Source: Alphaproteobacteria bacterium LSUCC0684
Lineage (GTDB): Bacteria > Pseudomonadota > Alphaproteobacteria > Puniceispirillales > UBA1172
Direction of reading: 5' to 3'
DNA: 64,000 nt
Assembly (NCBI GenBank): GCA_041228335.1
Contig: CP166130.1
Location: 1,326,638-1,390,637, forward strand
The notes under the pieces are model-generated. The model ran no database searches. It was not told where the DNA came from and saw nothing but the letters and a program-made list of their open reading frames with translations. Position 1 is the first letter of the stretch; every line of letters begins with the position of its first letter. Below are positions 17,854-27,035 of this stretch, one piece after another. The translations under genes were made by a program, and so were the position numbers.

Positions 17854-18144
17854 CTATTCGGCGTTGACCTTATCGCGCAGAATATGCGATGGCCGGAAGG
17901 AAAGAACACGCCGGGGCGTGATTGGCACTTCCTGCCCGGTCTTGGGGTTGCGGCCGATCCGCATGTTTTTGTTGCGCACCGAAAAACTGCCGAAAGATGA
18001 AATCTTCACCGTCTTCCCCTCAACAAGGTTTTCGGTGATTTCCTCAAGAATAGTGGAAACGATCTCAGCGGACTCATTTCGGGAGAGTCCGATATTCTGG
18101 TAAATCGCCTCGGCTAGATCGGCTCTGATAACGGAACGTGACAT
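17854..18144 (-). CDS. ihfA: Integration host factor alpha subunit
   Basis: This 96-residue DNA-bending protein of the HU/IHF family is assigned to IHF alpha because of VIRADLAEAIYQNIGLSRNES, the DNA-clamp arm GRNPKTGQEVPITPRRVLSFRPSH and its position between fabH and a MerR gene, a typical place for ihfA in alphaproteobacteria. IhfA pairs with IhfB, which is not in the window. It acts on the nucleoid. Confidence 0.93.
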   Translation of the reverse strand: MSRSVIRADLAEAIYQNIGLSRNESAEIVSTILEEITENLVEGKTVKISSFGSFSVRNKNMRIGRNPKTGQEVPITPRRVLSFRPSHILRDKVNAE

Positions 18145-18217
18145 GGAGAAAGGTTAGGTAAAAAATTTCCGCGGGTCAATGGCTTAAATCAAGAAAATAT
18201 CGGAATTGCCAGCGCTT

Positions 18218-19204
18218 TCAGGGACGGCCGAAGCGGGCCAGCGACGCCCCCCAGGACAACCCGCCGCCAATCGCCTCAAAAGCAAGAACATGGCCATGCT
18301 GAATTCGGCCATCGCGCACCGCCGTATCAAGGGCCAGTGGTATGGACGCCGCGGATGTATTGGCATGCTCCGCCACTGTCCGTACGACCTTGCTGCTGTC
18401 GAGTTTGAGCTTCCGCTGCATGCTGTCGATGATCCGGATATTGGCCTGATGCGGCACCAGCCAGTCAATGTCACCGGCGGTGAGGCCCGAGTCCTGCAGC
18501 GCGGCATCAAGACTTGCGGCGAGTTTTTCAACGGCATGACGAAAAACTTCACTTCCTTTCATCCGGACTTGCCCAACGGTACCTGTACTAGAAACCCCGC
18601 CATCAACATAAAGAATATCCCGGAACCGGCCATCGGTGTAGAGGCAAGAGGAAAGAATCCCCCATCCTTCGTGCCCCGTGGCGGCTTCAAGCAGAACCGC
18701 GCCAGCACCATCACCAAAAAGGACGGCGGTTGATCTGTCCTCCCAGTCGAGAATACGGGTGAAACTCTCCGCGCCGATGACAAGGAGGCGATCCGCCTTG
18801 CCGCTCTTTATCAGGGCATCGCCAACATCAAGGCCATAGACAAACCCGGCACAGACGGCCTGGACATCAAAAGCAAAGGCACGAAAGGCCCCGAGCTTTG
18901 CCTGAACCGCCGCCGCGGTAGCGGGAAATGTCTGGTCCGGGGTTGTGGTGGCAATGATGATCGCATCTATATCTGCTGCCTCCAGCCCTGCTGTATCAAG
19001 CGCCTTCCGGGCAGCGGCTACGGCCAGATCGGATGTTGTCTCATCATCGGCAACAACATGACGCTGCTGTATCCCTGTCCGCTGGCGAATCCACGCATCG
19101 TCCGTGTCCATGAACTCCGCCAGATCATCGTTGCTGAGGCATTTTTCCGGAAGATACGAGCCGGTGCCGGTGATCAGGGTTTGGCGGGCTGGTTCTGACA
19201 TCAT
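18218..19204 (-). CDS. fabH: 3-oxoacyl-ACP synthase III (KAS III)
   Basis: The enzyme condenses acetyl-CoA with malonyl-ACP to start fatty acid synthesis. The Cys-His-Asn triad is visible: Cys118 (QAVCAGFVYG), His252 (VPHQANIRI) and Asn282 (EHANTSAASIP). At 328 residues its length is normal. The doubled ATG at 19204/19201 is preferred to a start 21 codons upstream, which would lie within plsX. It follows plsX by 19 bases. Confidence 0.95.
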   Translation of the reverse strand: MMSEPARQTLITGTGSYLPEKCLSNDDLAEFMDTDDAWIRQRTGIQQRHVVADDETTSDLAVAAARKALDTAGLEAADIDAIIIATTTPDQTFPATAAAVQAKLGAFRAFAFDVQAVCAGFVYGLDVGDALIKSGKADRLLVIGAESFTRILDWEDRSTAVLFGDGAGAVLLEAATGHEGWGILSSCLYTDGRFRDILYVDGGVSSTGTVGQVRMKGSEVFRHAVEKLAASLDAALQDSGLTAGDIDWLVPHQANIRIIDSMQRKLKLDSSKVVRTVAEHANTSAASIPLALDTAVRDGRIQHGHVLAFEAIGGGLSWGASLARFGRP

Positions 19205-19223
19205 CGTTTCTCTGTTTTTCTCA

Positions 19224-20282
19224 TCATTGCGCCGTTGAGGCATCAAGTGCAAGCATGGAACGCTCAACCGATTGCTTCAGGTCATTGAGAAAATCGTTTT
19301 CAATCATCCGTATCGCCACTTCGATGGCATTGGCTATCCCCCGGGCATTGGCGCCACCATGAGATTTGACCACAATCCCGTTCAAGCCGAGCAGAACCGC
19401 GCCATTATAAAGTTGTGGATCCAGCTTCTTGCGGAGACCTTTCAATGCCGGGCGGGCAAGAAGATAGCCAAGCCTGGACATGGCACTGGTCTTGAAGCTC
19501 CGACGCAGAAGAGTGGTGATGAACTGGGCCGTGCCTTCGGTTGTCTTGAGCGCGATATTCCCGGAAAACCCGTCGCTTACCACGACATCCACCTCACCCC
19601 GGGTTATGTCATTACCTTCGACAAAGCCAATGTAATTCAGCTCAACATCCGGACGTGAGAGAACGGTCGCCGCTTCCCTTATGGTGGCGTTGCCTTTCTG
19701 CTCTTCCTCACCAACATTGAGCAGGCCAAGAGATGGCGTTGAAACACCGGTGGTGACGCGGCAGAACGCATCCCCCATGATGGCAAACTGAACCAGATGC
19801 TCGGCACTGCAATCAATATTCGCGCCAAGGTCCAGCATGCAGCACTGGCCATGAATTGTCGGCATATATGCGGCCAGAGCCGGGCGATCAATGCCCTCCA
19901 TTGTCCGCAGCGCCATCAGCGCCATGATCAGAAGCGCGCCAGAATTACCGGCGGAAACAATCGCATCCGCCTTGCCTTCCCGGACAAGTGAAATTGCAAG
20001 GTTCATCGAGGAATTCTTGCCTGTTCGCAACGCAACCGAAGGCACCTCTTCGGCAGCCACCTGATCCGGGGTATGCAGGATCTCAACATCGCGGAGCAAA
20101 CGGTGCCGATGCAGGAGTGGCCGCAGCACCGTTTCATCCCCGACAAGTGTTGGCACAATGTGAGGATTTCGGCTGACAGCAAGCGCTGTGCCCTCGACCA
20201 CTACATCCGGCGCCTTATCGCCACCCATGGCATCGATAGCGATGCGCAGAGATTTTATTTTATTCTGGGAAGACAGAGCCAC
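19224..20282 (-). CDS. plsX: Phosphate acyltransferase PlsX
   Basis: The 352-residue protein makes acyl-phosphate from acyl-ACP for phospholipid synthesis and sits at the membrane surface. The opening IAIDAMGGDKAP, the SAGNSGALL block, LDLGANIDC and the terminal GGANARGI motifs are diagnostic. It lies 26 bases after DUF177 and just before fabH, the usual alphaproteobacterial arrangement in which rpmF is found elsewhere. Confidence 0.95.
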   Translation of the reverse strand: MALSSQNKIKSLRIAIDAMGGDKAPDVVVEGTALAVSRNPHIVPTLVGDETVLRPLLHRHRLLRDVEILHTPDQVAAEEVPSVALRTGKNSSMNLAISLVREGKADAIVSAGNSGALLIMALMALRTMEGIDRPALAAYMPTIHGQCCMLDLGANIDCSAEHLVQFAIMGDAFCRVTTGVSTPSLGLLNVGEEEQKGNATIREAATVLSRPDVELNYIGFVEGNDITRGEVDVVVSDGFSGNIALKTTEGTAQFITTLLRRSFKTSAMSRLGYLLARPALKGLRKKLDPQLYNGAVLLGLNGIVVKSHGGANARGIANAIEVAIRMIENDFLNDLKQSVERSMLALDASTAQ

Positions 20283-20308
20283 ACCCCTAAAATGAATTCA
20301 GTTCCTGT

Positions 20309-20809
20309 CTATAGATTTTTCTTCATTTGGGCAAGAGAAGCGAAGGGATGGTCAGGATCTTCTCCTGCGGGAAGAATCCCCTCATCCGCAACACCCGGAT
20401 CTCTTGGCCATGGTGTAGCCTCAAGCCCAACAAGCTGGGCTATCATCTCCCCTATCGGTATTTTGCCGTCTTCCAGCGCCTCAACAGAAACGGCCATGGG
20501 ATCGATTTCCGTATCACCGGCTTCCTTTTCCAGATCAGCAAAGCGTTCATTCACCGTGATCAGTAGCGCTTCAGGCACAGGATTACCGCTCAACCGGCAG
20601 GACTGGATAATCGCCGCCTCGATCTGGCCAGTGACCTGATACACCGTCTTGGCAACAGACTTGAGCCGCAACTCCGCCCGAAGGGAGCAGACCTCAATCC
20701 ATCCAAATCGTTCGGCAAGTTCCCTGCAGGCTGGCCGATCGGCTTCCAGCGCGAGGTTTACCGGCTTTCCCTGATTTAACTGCTCGGCTGAAATAGTAGT
20801 GGCAAACAT
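20309..20809 (-). CDS. DUF177 (YceD-like) protein
   Basis: This 166-residue cytoplasmic protein matches DUF177/YceD: EVCSLRAELRLKSVAKTVYQVTG-type strand, QSCRLSGNPVPEAL with a conserved Cys, and the ending IPIGEMIAQLVGLEATPWPR. YceD homologues are linked to 23S rRNA processing and large-subunit assembly in plants and bacteria. The start follows the cytochrome chaperone gene by 23 bases, so both are probably in one operon with plsX and fabH. Confidence 0.85.
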   Translation of the reverse strand: MFATTISAEQLNQGKPVNLALEADRPACRELAERFGWIEVCSLRAELRLKSVAKTVYQVTGQIEAAIIQSCRLSGNPVPEALLITVNERFADLEKEAGDTEIDPMAVSVEALEDGKIPIGEMIAQLVGLEATPWPRDPGVADEGILPAGEDPDHPFASLAQMKKNL

Positions 20810-20832
20810 ATCTGTACCTCACACCATGCCGA

Positions 20833-21396
20833 TCAGCTGCTGATCTGATCTGGAATATCGAATTCAAGGGATGGCGAGGCGGCTAGCAGATCACGATCTG
20901 CCAGCGCTGCAAGTCGCCTCGCATGCCCCTCAACAGCCTCTACCAGACCGTTCAGCAGAGGATCAGTTCCATTGTCTCGATAAAGATTACGACTGAGCGC
21001 GGCGCCAAGTTCAGCGCTATCGCCATTATCGAGCGCCGATGAATAGGCTTTCATCCGGCCAAGAAAAGCTGTCGCCATGGTTTTGACCTTTTTGCCGACC
21101 TTGTTCTCGCTCACGCCGATTTCATGCAGGCTGAGATCCATATCAGCAAACATCATGTCAATGACTTCCTGGGCCAGCGCGGTACCTTCCTTGCCTGCAT
21201 TGTTGAGGCGGCGGACAACCAGCACCACCATGAGTGTCAGCGTGTCGAACCTCCCATCCAGGGTATCTTCGACATTAAACCGCAGGTAAAACTCCGGCAT
21301 CCGTGCGGCGCGGGCGATTTCGGCATAAAGCAGATGCGCCTGCTCTCCCCCGGGACGGGCCCATTTTTCAACTATGCTGGACAACCTTGTTATCAT
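20833..21396 (-). CDS. Ubiquinol-cytochrome c chaperone family protein
   Basis: The 187-residue protein matches the CBP3/UQCC1-type family, which helps cytochrome b assembly in complex III of mitochondria and alphaproteobacteria. Diagnostic parts are LLYAEIARAARMPEFYLRFNVEDTLDGRFD (two segments), LVVRRLNNAGKEGTALAQEVID and the ADMDLSLHEIGV motif. No signal peptide is present. It leads the leftward plsX-fabH cluster and diverges from a BamE-like gene. Confidence 0.88.
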   Translation of the reverse strand: MITRLSSIVEKWARPGGEQAHLLYAEIARAARMPEFYLRFNVEDTLDGRFDTLTLMVVLVVRRLNNAGKEGTALAQEVIDMMFADMDLSLHEIGVSENKVGKKVKTMATAFLGRMKAYSSALDNGDSAELGAALSRNLYRDNGTDPLLNGLVEAVEGHARRLAALADRDLLAASPSLEFDIPDQISS

Positions 21397-21483
21397 CGAT
21401 AAATCTTTTTTTGTTATGTGTCATTGACCAAGAGGAAACTTCACTGCAATAAGAGTATATCCGCAAAAGAGATTGTTGATACC

Positions 21484-21945
21484 ATGAACGGATCTGATCC
21501 AAAAACATTTTTCCTCACCCGTTTTTTTGCCGCAGGATGTCTTGCGATCAGTCTTGTGGCCTGCAGCAGCGTCGTGACCAGCCATGGCAATACGCTTGAT
21601 CCGGTCAAACTGTCGCGAATTGAACCTGGCAAAAGCCGGATGATCGAAGTCGAGGCGCTCTTTGGTCGCCCATCGGTGGACGGGGCCTTTGACAGCGGCA
21701 AGGTCTACTATGTCGCGCAGATCATGGAAGAAGCCCCAGGCGGCAAGAAAACCCCCGTCAACCGGACGATTGTGGCCTTTTCCTTCAACGATAAAGGGAT
21801 CGTGACCGCCGTTGACATTACCGATGAGGCATCAGGCCGGAATGTCTTCCATATCGATGAGAAAACGCCTACCCCCGGAGATACATTCGGGATACTTGAG
21901 CAGATCTTCAGCAATGTTGCCAAGCGGCCCGTAGCAAGCCAATAA
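21484..21945 (+). CDS. bamE: BamE/SmpA-OmlA family outer-membrane lipoprotein
   Basis: The 153-residue protein has a lipoprotein signal peptide with lipobox LVAC (Cys near residue 25) and the SmpA/OmlA fold signature LSRIEPGKSRMIEVEALFGRPS, then KVYYVAQIMEE and a FSFNDKGIVTAVDI strand. BamE supports the outer-membrane protein assembly machine with BamA and BamB; a bamB gene is found elsewhere in this window. The ATG at 21484 is used because it gives a compact signal peptide; an earlier GTG would add 22 residues. A strong terminator follows. Confidence 0.87.
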   Translation: MNGSDPKTFFLTRFFAAGCLAISLVACSSVVTSHGNTLDPVKLSRIEPGKSRMIEVEALFGRPSVDGAFDSGKVYYVAQIMEEAPGGKKTPVNRTIVAFSFNDKGIVTAVDITDEASGRNVFHIDEKTPTPGDTFGILEQIFSNVAKRPVASQ

Positions 21946-21981
21946 TTCGGGGCGCAATCTTAACCTTACCTCTTGCGACAT

Positions 21982-22013
21982 AAAAAAGGCCTGTCAGATG
22001 ACAGGCCTTTTTC
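21982..22013. terminator. Bidirectional rho-independent terminator between bamE and hppA
   Basis: An 8-bp GC-rich stem (GGCCTGTC, 21988-21995, with 22000-22007) and loop AGAT are flanked by A6 on the left and T5 on the right, so it can end both convergent transcripts. Confidence 0.93.
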
Positions 22014-22028
22014 TTATCTTAAGAGCGT

Positions 22029-24068
22029 TCAGTGGGCCAGAGCAGCCAGCATCAGAATCGCCACGATATTGATGATCTTGATCATCGGGTTGACGGCAGG
22101 ACCCGCGGTATCCTTGTATGGATCACCCACGGTATCGCCGGTCACGGCAGCTTTATGCGCTTCCGAGCCCTTGCCACCGTGATTGCCATCTTCGATATAC
22201 TTCTTGGCGTTATCCCAGGCACCGCCACCTGCGGTCATGGAAATGGCCACGAAGAGACCGGTGACGATCGTGCCAAGAAGCATGGCCCCAACGGTTGTCA
22301 GCGCGGCGGACTGGCTGACGGCCGTTGCCATCACGGCATAGACAACCACGGGCGCAAGCACCGGCAGAAGTGACGGGACAATCATCTCCTTGATGGCCGA
22401 ACGTGTCAGCAGATCAACCGCACGGCTGTAATCCGGCTTGGCCTTTCCGGTCATGATCCCCTTGATCTCACGGAACTGGCGGCGGACTTCTTCGACCACC
22501 GCGCCACCGGCACGGCCCACGGCCTGCATGCCAAGGGCACCGAAGAGATAGGGCAGCATGCCGCCGATGATCAGGCCAACCACAACAAATGGATCCTTGA
22601 GATCAAAGTTGATCGTCAAGTCCGGGAAGTAGTGGTTCAGATCTTCGGTATAGGCAGCAAACAGCACCAGCGCGGCCAGACCGGCGGAGCCGATAGCATA
22701 ACCCTTGGTCACGGCTTTGGTGGTGTTGCCAACAGCATCAAGGGCATCGGTGACGTTCCGGACGCTTTCATCGAGTTCGGACATCTCGGCAATACCGCCG
22801 GCGTTGTCGGTAACAGGGCCATAGGCGTCAAGGGCAACGACCATCCCGGCAAGCGCCAGCATCGTGGTTGCGGCAACACCAATGCCGTAAATCCCGGCCA
22901 TCTGGAAGGAAACAACGATACCGGCGGCAATGATGATCGCCGGAACAGCGCAAGCTTCCATGGAAATGGCAAGGCCGGAGATCACGTTGGTGCCATGGCC
23001 GGTTTCAGAAGCTTTGGCTACCGTACGCACCGGACGATATTCCGTCGAAGTGTAGTATTCGGTAATCCAGACAAGAGCGCCCGTTACCACAAGACCGACC
23101 AGCGCACAGATGAAATATGACATCATTTCATTCGTGCCGGCGAACATGTTCTGGGTCACGAAGTAAATGGCAATCGCCGAAAGGATCGCGGTGACGATGA
23201 ACCCTTTGTAAAGGGCCCCCATGATGTTATTGGAGGAACCGAGACGGACAAAGAATGTTCCGATCACCGAGGCGATAATGCAGACAGCACCGATTGCAAG
23301 CGGATAGACAAGCGCTGCTTCGCCAAGCCCGTAAATGGATGCAAGAAGCATGGTTGCAACAATCGTAACCGCATAGGTTTCAAAGAGGTCGGCGGCCATT
23401 CCGGCGCAGTCACCCACGTTGTCGCCCACGTTATCGGCAATAACCGCCGGGTTGCGTGGATCATCTTCGGGAATGCCGGCTTCAACCTTGCCGACAAGGT
23501 CAGCGCCGACATCGGCGCCTTTGGTGAAGATACCGCCACCAAGACGCGCAAAGATCGAAATCAGCGATGCACCGAAGGACAATGCCACCAGTGCTTCCAT
23601 GATCTGGCGTTCGCCGAGGTTCAGGTTTGTCAGAATACGGTAGTAGAGGGCAACGCCGATGAGACCAAGGCCAACAACCAGCATCCCGGTAATCGCACCT
23701 GACTTAAAGGCAATATCAAGCGCGCCGGAAAGCGAAGACCGGGCGGCCTGGGTGGTACGGACATTCGCCCGAACCGACACGTTCATGCCGATATAGCCGG
23801 CGATACCGGAAAAGACAGCGCCGATTACAAAACCGATGGCAACATACATGCCAAGAGTGACTATCAGAATACCCGTCACGATGACGCCAACGATACCGAT
23901 CGTCGTGTACTGACGGTTGAGATAGGCGCGCGCACCTTCCTGGATGGCGCCTGCAATTTCCTGCATACGGGTGTTGCCGGCATCAGCGGCAAGAACGCTT
24001 CTTGCAGCCCAGATACCATAGGCAAGACCGATGACACCGCAGAGGATGGAAAAATCAACAATGCTCAT
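22029..24068 (-). CDS. hppA: K+-independent H+-translocating pyrophosphatase
   Basis: This 679-residue inner-membrane pump couples pyrophosphate hydrolysis to proton export. The catalytic loop with [18 protein letters not shown] (177-194) and [19 protein letters not shown] (210-228) is intact, as is the late KKYIED/DTVGDP substrate loop. The signature GNTTKAVT has Lys451 and Thr454, the pair that marks the K+-independent H+ type. The gene stands alone between two terminators. Such pumps recycle pyrophosphate energy in organisms living with little energy. Confidence 0.96.
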   Translation of the reverse strand: MSIVDFSILCGVIGLAYGIWAARSVLAADAGNTRMQEIAGAIQEGARAYLNRQYTTIGIVGVIVTGILIVTLGMYVAIGFVIGAVFSGIAGYIGMNVSVRANVRTTQAARSSLSGALDIAFKSGAITGMLVVGLGLIGVALYYRILTNLNLGERQIMEALVALSFGASLISIFARLGGGIFTKGADVGADLVGKVEAGIPEDDPRNPAVIADNVGDNVGDCAGMAADLFETYAVTIVATMLLASIYGLGEAALVYPLAIGAVCIIASVIGTFFVRLGSSNNIMGALYKGFIVTAILSAIAIYFVTQNMFAGTNEMMSYFICALVGLVVTGALVWITEYYTSTEYRPVRTVAKASETGHGTNVISGLAISMEACAVPAIIIAAGIVVSFQMAGIYGIGVAATTMLALAGMVVALDAYGPVTDNAGGIAEMSELDESVRNVTDALDAVGNTTKAVTKGYAIGSAGLAALVLFAAYTEDLNHYFPDLTINFDLKDPFVVVGLIIGGMLPYLFGALGMQAVGRAGGAVVEEVRRQFREIKGIMTGKAKPDYSRAVDLLTRSAIKEMIVPSLLPVLAPVVVYAVMATAVSQSAALTTVGAMLLGTIVTGLFVAISMTAGGGAWDNAKKYIEDGNHGGKGSEAHKAAVTGDTVGDPYKDTAGPAVNPMIKIINIVAILMLAALAH

Positions 24069-24171
24069 CTTGTTTACCCTTAGGGATTGGATTTACGAAT
24101 ACAGCCTGCCCCCAGTTTGCTATGGCTGCTCCAGATTTGGCGCCCAGGACATATCCGATGCGGGCAACCGA

Positions 24172-24199
24172 AGAAAAAGGCCAGTAAAACCGGCCCTTT
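24172..24199 (-). terminator. Rho-independent terminator after nusB
   Basis: On the minus strand GGCCGG (24190-24195), loop TTTTA and CTGGCC (24179-24184) form a stem with one G-T pair, followed by T5 (24174-24178). It lies about 70 bases after the nusB stop and ends the rib operon. Confidence 0.8.
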
Positions 24200-24267
24200 G
24201 ACGTCTTGGGATGTGTATAATCAAACGCCCCCAGGAAGGCAAACAATTTATTCCCGAAACCTCCGGG

Positions 24268-24786
24268 TCAGGTTTTGCCGGTCATTTCGGCACCTCGGAG
24301 CGTGCGCGCCAACCGATCCAGCAAGGCGTTGATAAAATCGCTGTCACAGGCACAACTGTCGGCAATCGCCGTGAATTCCGTGATCACGGCCTTGGCCGGA
24401 ATATGAGGTGTATCACGCAACTCGACAAAAGCCGCCCGCAAGACCGAGCGTTCGACTTCATCCATACGCTCAAGCGTCCAGCCTTCCTTGAGAAGCGGGC
24501 GGATCATCTCATCAATGCTCCCGGCATCGCTTGCGGCGGTGAAAACAAGACGGGTGTAATGATCTTCGTCCATCCGGTTGACTTCAAACTCATCGAGAAG
24601 AGCCGGAAGAAAATGTGACCTGAACGACGGCACGACATCTGTTGCGGGCTTGCCGCTGGCCCAGATCTGAAACAGGGTCTGCACGGCCGCAAGGCGCGCC
24701 GCCGCCCGTCGCCTCAACGAGCCCGGACGACGCTGCTGTTTGTCCTGATCATCGCCCTCATCATTGATGGTGTTGATATCAGTCAT
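24268..24786 (-). CDS. nusB: Transcription antitermination factor NusB
   Basis: The 172-residue protein binds boxA RNA in the NusB-S10 antitermination complex on rRNA operons. The RNA-binding N-terminal [16 protein letters not shown], the middle [18 protein letters not shown] and the closing [23 protein letters not shown] are clear. An acidic N-terminal stretch of about 20 residues precedes the fold. The ATG at 24786 overlaps ribH by eight bases. It is the last gene of the riboflavin operon, a widespread linkage. Confidence 0.93.
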   Translation of the reverse strand: MTDINTINDEGDDQDKQQRRPGSLRRRAAARLAAVQTLFQIWASGKPATDVVPSFRSHFLPALLDEFEVNRMDEDHYTRLVFTAASDAGSIDEMIRPLLKEGWTLERMDEVERSVLRAAFVELRDTPHIPAKAVITEFTAIADSCACDSDFINALLDRLARTLRGAEMTGKT

Positions 24787-25237
24787 CGCTTTCGATGCCG
24801 AATTTCCGGGCCAGCGCCGACATGGCCAGCGCCGCACGGGCAGCATCGCCGCCCTTGTTCTTGCGTGCGGGATCTGCACGTTCCCATGCCTGATCTGCAT
24901 TTTCCACCGTCAATATGCCATTGCCGATCGCGATCAGTTCCATGGTGGAAAGATCCATGAGCGCGCGGGCCGATTCGTTGCAGACAATTTCAAAATGATA
25001 GGTTTCCCCGCGAATGACGCATCCGAGCGCAACATACCCATCATATATCGCCCCTTCCCGGCTCTGGGCTGCCATGGCGATGGCGGCAGGTATTTCAAGA
25101 GCACCCGGCACGGCGATACGGTCATATTCAACCCCGGCTTCGGTCAAGGTTTCAATCGCACCTGCGGCCAGGGCATCGGCAATATCTTCGTAAAAACGTG
25201 CTTCCACAATCAGAAAGCGCAATGGCGTATCCGCCAT
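24779..25237 (-). CDS. ribH: 6,7-dimethyl-8-ribityllumazine synthase
   Basis: The 152-residue enzyme condenses the ribityl-pyrimidine with dihydroxybutanone phosphate, the penultimate step to riboflavin. Recognisable parts are [16 protein letters not shown], the [10 protein letters not shown] loop, [15 protein letters not shown] and [15 protein letters not shown]. The His of the RGETYHFE loop is the usual catalytic His. The ATG at 25237 has GAGGA upstream and is preferred to a start 11 codons earlier. It lies between ribBA and nusB. Confidence 0.95.
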   Translation of the reverse strand: MADTPLRFLIVEARFYEDIADALAAGAIETLTEAGVEYDRIAVPGALEIPAAIAMAAQSREGAIYDGYVALGCVIRGETYHFEIVCNESARALMDLSTMELIAIGNGILTVENADQAWERADPARKNKGGDAARAALAMSALARKFGIESDD

Positions 25238-25281
25238 GGTATTGTCCTCGCTTGTAAGGTTCCGGTTCACCTAGTCAGGTT

Positions 25282-26409
25282 TTATCTCGCGTCAGGTTTT
25301 ATCTCGCGGTATCCAGTCACCGTCAGCCCGTAACCGTCGAGGCCAACTATATTGCGCTGGGTATTGGATAGCAACTCCATTTCCGTAATCCCGAGATCAA
25401 GGAGAATCTGCGCCCCGACGCCGTAACTGCGGATCTGGTTTTTCGGTCCGTTTTTTCCGGAGGCTTTCATCTCGACAAGATCGGAAAGCGTGGTCGGGCT
25501 GGGCTCGCGAAGCATGACGATGACGCCGCGGCCTTCTCTGGCGATGGCCCGCATCGCTGTCTGAATTTCAGATCCGGTCCGGCCCGCGCCGGTTTCCCCC
25601 AGAACATCGGTCATGATATTCATGGCGTGCATCCGGACCAGCACCGGATCATCCGAAGAGATATCGCCCTTCACCAGCGCGACATGTTCGGCATAGCTTG
25701 CGGTATTGATATAGACAACCATCCGCCATTCGCCGCCATAAGACGACTGGATAATCGTCTCACTTCCGCGTTTGACAATGGATTCCCGTTGCCGACGCCA
25801 GGAAATGAGATCCGCGATCGTGCCGATCTTGAGCCCATGTTCCCTTGCAAAAACCTTGAGATCCGGAAGCCGTGCCATGGTGCCGTCATCCTTCATGATC
25901 TCACAGATAACGCCGGCTGGAGTCCCGCCAGCGGCACGGGCAATATCGACCATCGCTTCGGTATGGCCGGCGCGCACAAGAGTCCCGCCATCACGCGCCA
26001 TCAGCGGAAAGATGTGCCCGGGCGTTGTAATGTGCGATGCGTCGTATTGAGGATTGCTGGCAATGGAGACGGTCCTTGCCCTGTCATGGGCAGAGATCCC
26101 GGTGGTCACCCCGTCCCTGGCTTCGATCGAAAGCGTGAAGGCTGTCTGGTGGCGGGAATCGTGGCGCTGTTCCATGAGCGACAGGCCGAGCTGTTCCACC
26201 CTCTTGCGCTCAAGGGCAAGGCAGATCAGGCCGCGGGCATGCTTGGCCATGAAATTGATGGCTTCCGGTGTTGCATGTTCGGCAAGAATGCAGACGTCAC
26301 CTTCGTTCTCCCTGTTCTCATCATCGACCAGAATAAACATCTCCCCGGCCCTGGCGGCGGCGATGATTTCATCCGTTGAGGAAAGAGCGGCTTCGTTGGT
26401 GGAGTCCAT
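25282..26409 (-). CDS. ribB: RibBA-type protein: DHBP synthase with degenerate GTP cyclohydrolase II domain
   Basis: The 375-residue fusion has an intact N-terminal 3,4-dihydroxy-2-butanone 4-phosphate synthase (DDENRENEGDVCILAE, YDASHITTPGHIFPL, RAGHTEAMVDIARAAG). The C-terminal half has the RibA outline (REGRGVIVML, RSYGVGAQILLDLGI, NIVGLDGYGL), but the HSxCLTGDxxxSxRCDCG zinc region reads as VRMHAMNIMTDVLGETGAG, lacking all three zinc Cys. It therefore probably makes only DHBP, like the RibBX proteins of other alphaproteobacteria. GTP cyclohydrolase II must come from another gene outside the window. The ATG at 26409 follows the ribE stop by five bases. Confidence 0.9.
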   Translation of the reverse strand: MDSTNEAALSSTDEIIAAARAGEMFILVDDENRENEGDVCILAEHATPEAINFMAKHARGLICLALERKRVEQLGLSLMEQRHDSRHQTAFTLSIEARDGVTTGISAHDRARTVSIASNPQYDASHITTPGHIFPLMARDGGTLVRAGHTEAMVDIARAAGGTPAGVICEIMKDDGTMARLPDLKVFAREHGLKIGTIADLISWRRQRESIVKRGSETIIQSSYGGEWRMVVYINTASYAEHVALVKGDISSDDPVLVRMHAMNIMTDVLGETGAGRTGSEIQTAMRAIAREGRGVIVMLREPSPTTLSDLVEMKASGKNGPKNQIRSYGVGAQILLDLGITEMELLSNTQRNIVGLDGYGLTVTGYREIKPDAR

Positions 26410-26414
26410 GAACT

Positions 26415-27011
26415 TCAACCTGTATAGGAGACAATGCGCGCAACATAACGGGCGAACATATCTGCTTCAAGATTAATCTTGTCCCCGGACCTGGCAAGGC
26501 TGAGCGTGGTCATCTCCCAGGTATGGGGAATGATCATGACCCCGAAGCGCCGACCCTCGACGCTGTTGACCGTAAGGGAAATGCCATCAAGGGCAACCGA
26601 TCCCTTGGGGGCAATGAGATGGGCAAGCTCATGCGGGGCATCGAGAAAAAGCCGGTAACTATCACCATCCGGGGTGATGCTTACCAGCTCCGCCAGACCA
26701 TCGACATGTCCAGAGACAAGATGACCGCCAAGCTCATCCCCCATGGCAAGGGCTCGCTCAAGATTGATTTTCCGGCCCACATTCCAGCCGGAAAGCGTTG
26801 TAACCGCGAGCGATTCCTCAGAGACATCGACGGCAAAGCATGGCCCGTCTCGTTCCACCACCGTCAGGCAGACGCCACTGCAGGCGATTGACGCACCAAG
26901 ATCAATGTCATCGCAGTTCCATGGCGTGCTGATCTCAACGCGGCACCCGCCATCGGGTTTTTTCTCCAGCAAGGCCACTTCTCCCAATGCGGCAATGATC
27001 CCTGTGAACAT
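26415..27011 (-). CDS. ribE: Riboflavin synthase alpha chain
   Basis: The 198-residue trimeric enzyme dismutates two lumazines to riboflavin. Its two lumazine-binding repeats start at MFTGIIAALGEV and at about 99 (HLVSGHVDGLAEL). The first-repeat active-site block SIACSGVCLTV and the second-repeat SVALDGISLTVN are present. It sits 24 bases after ribD and a few bases before ribBA. Confidence 0.95.
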   Translation of the reverse strand: MFTGIIAALGEVALLEKKPDGGCRVEISTPWNCDDIDLGASIACSGVCLTVVERDGPCFAVDVSEESLAVTTLSGWNVGRKINLERALAMGDELGGHLVSGHVDGLAELVSITPDGDSYRLFLDAPHELAHLIAPKGSVALDGISLTVNSVEGRRFGVMIIPHTWEMTTLSLARSGDKINLEADMFARYVARIVSYTG

Positions 27012-27035
27012 CTGCTTTCCCTGTTTTCTGTTCTC

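Noticed and set aside
20283-20308. Apparent loss of rpmF between DUF177 and plsX
   Set aside because: Alphaproteobacteria commonly carry rpmF elsewhere, so the gap is normal rather than a deletion.
25238-25281. Possible FMN riboswitch near ribBA or ribH
   Set aside because: Gaps between rib genes are too short to hold the element, and no characteristic structure was visible in the rpiB leader.
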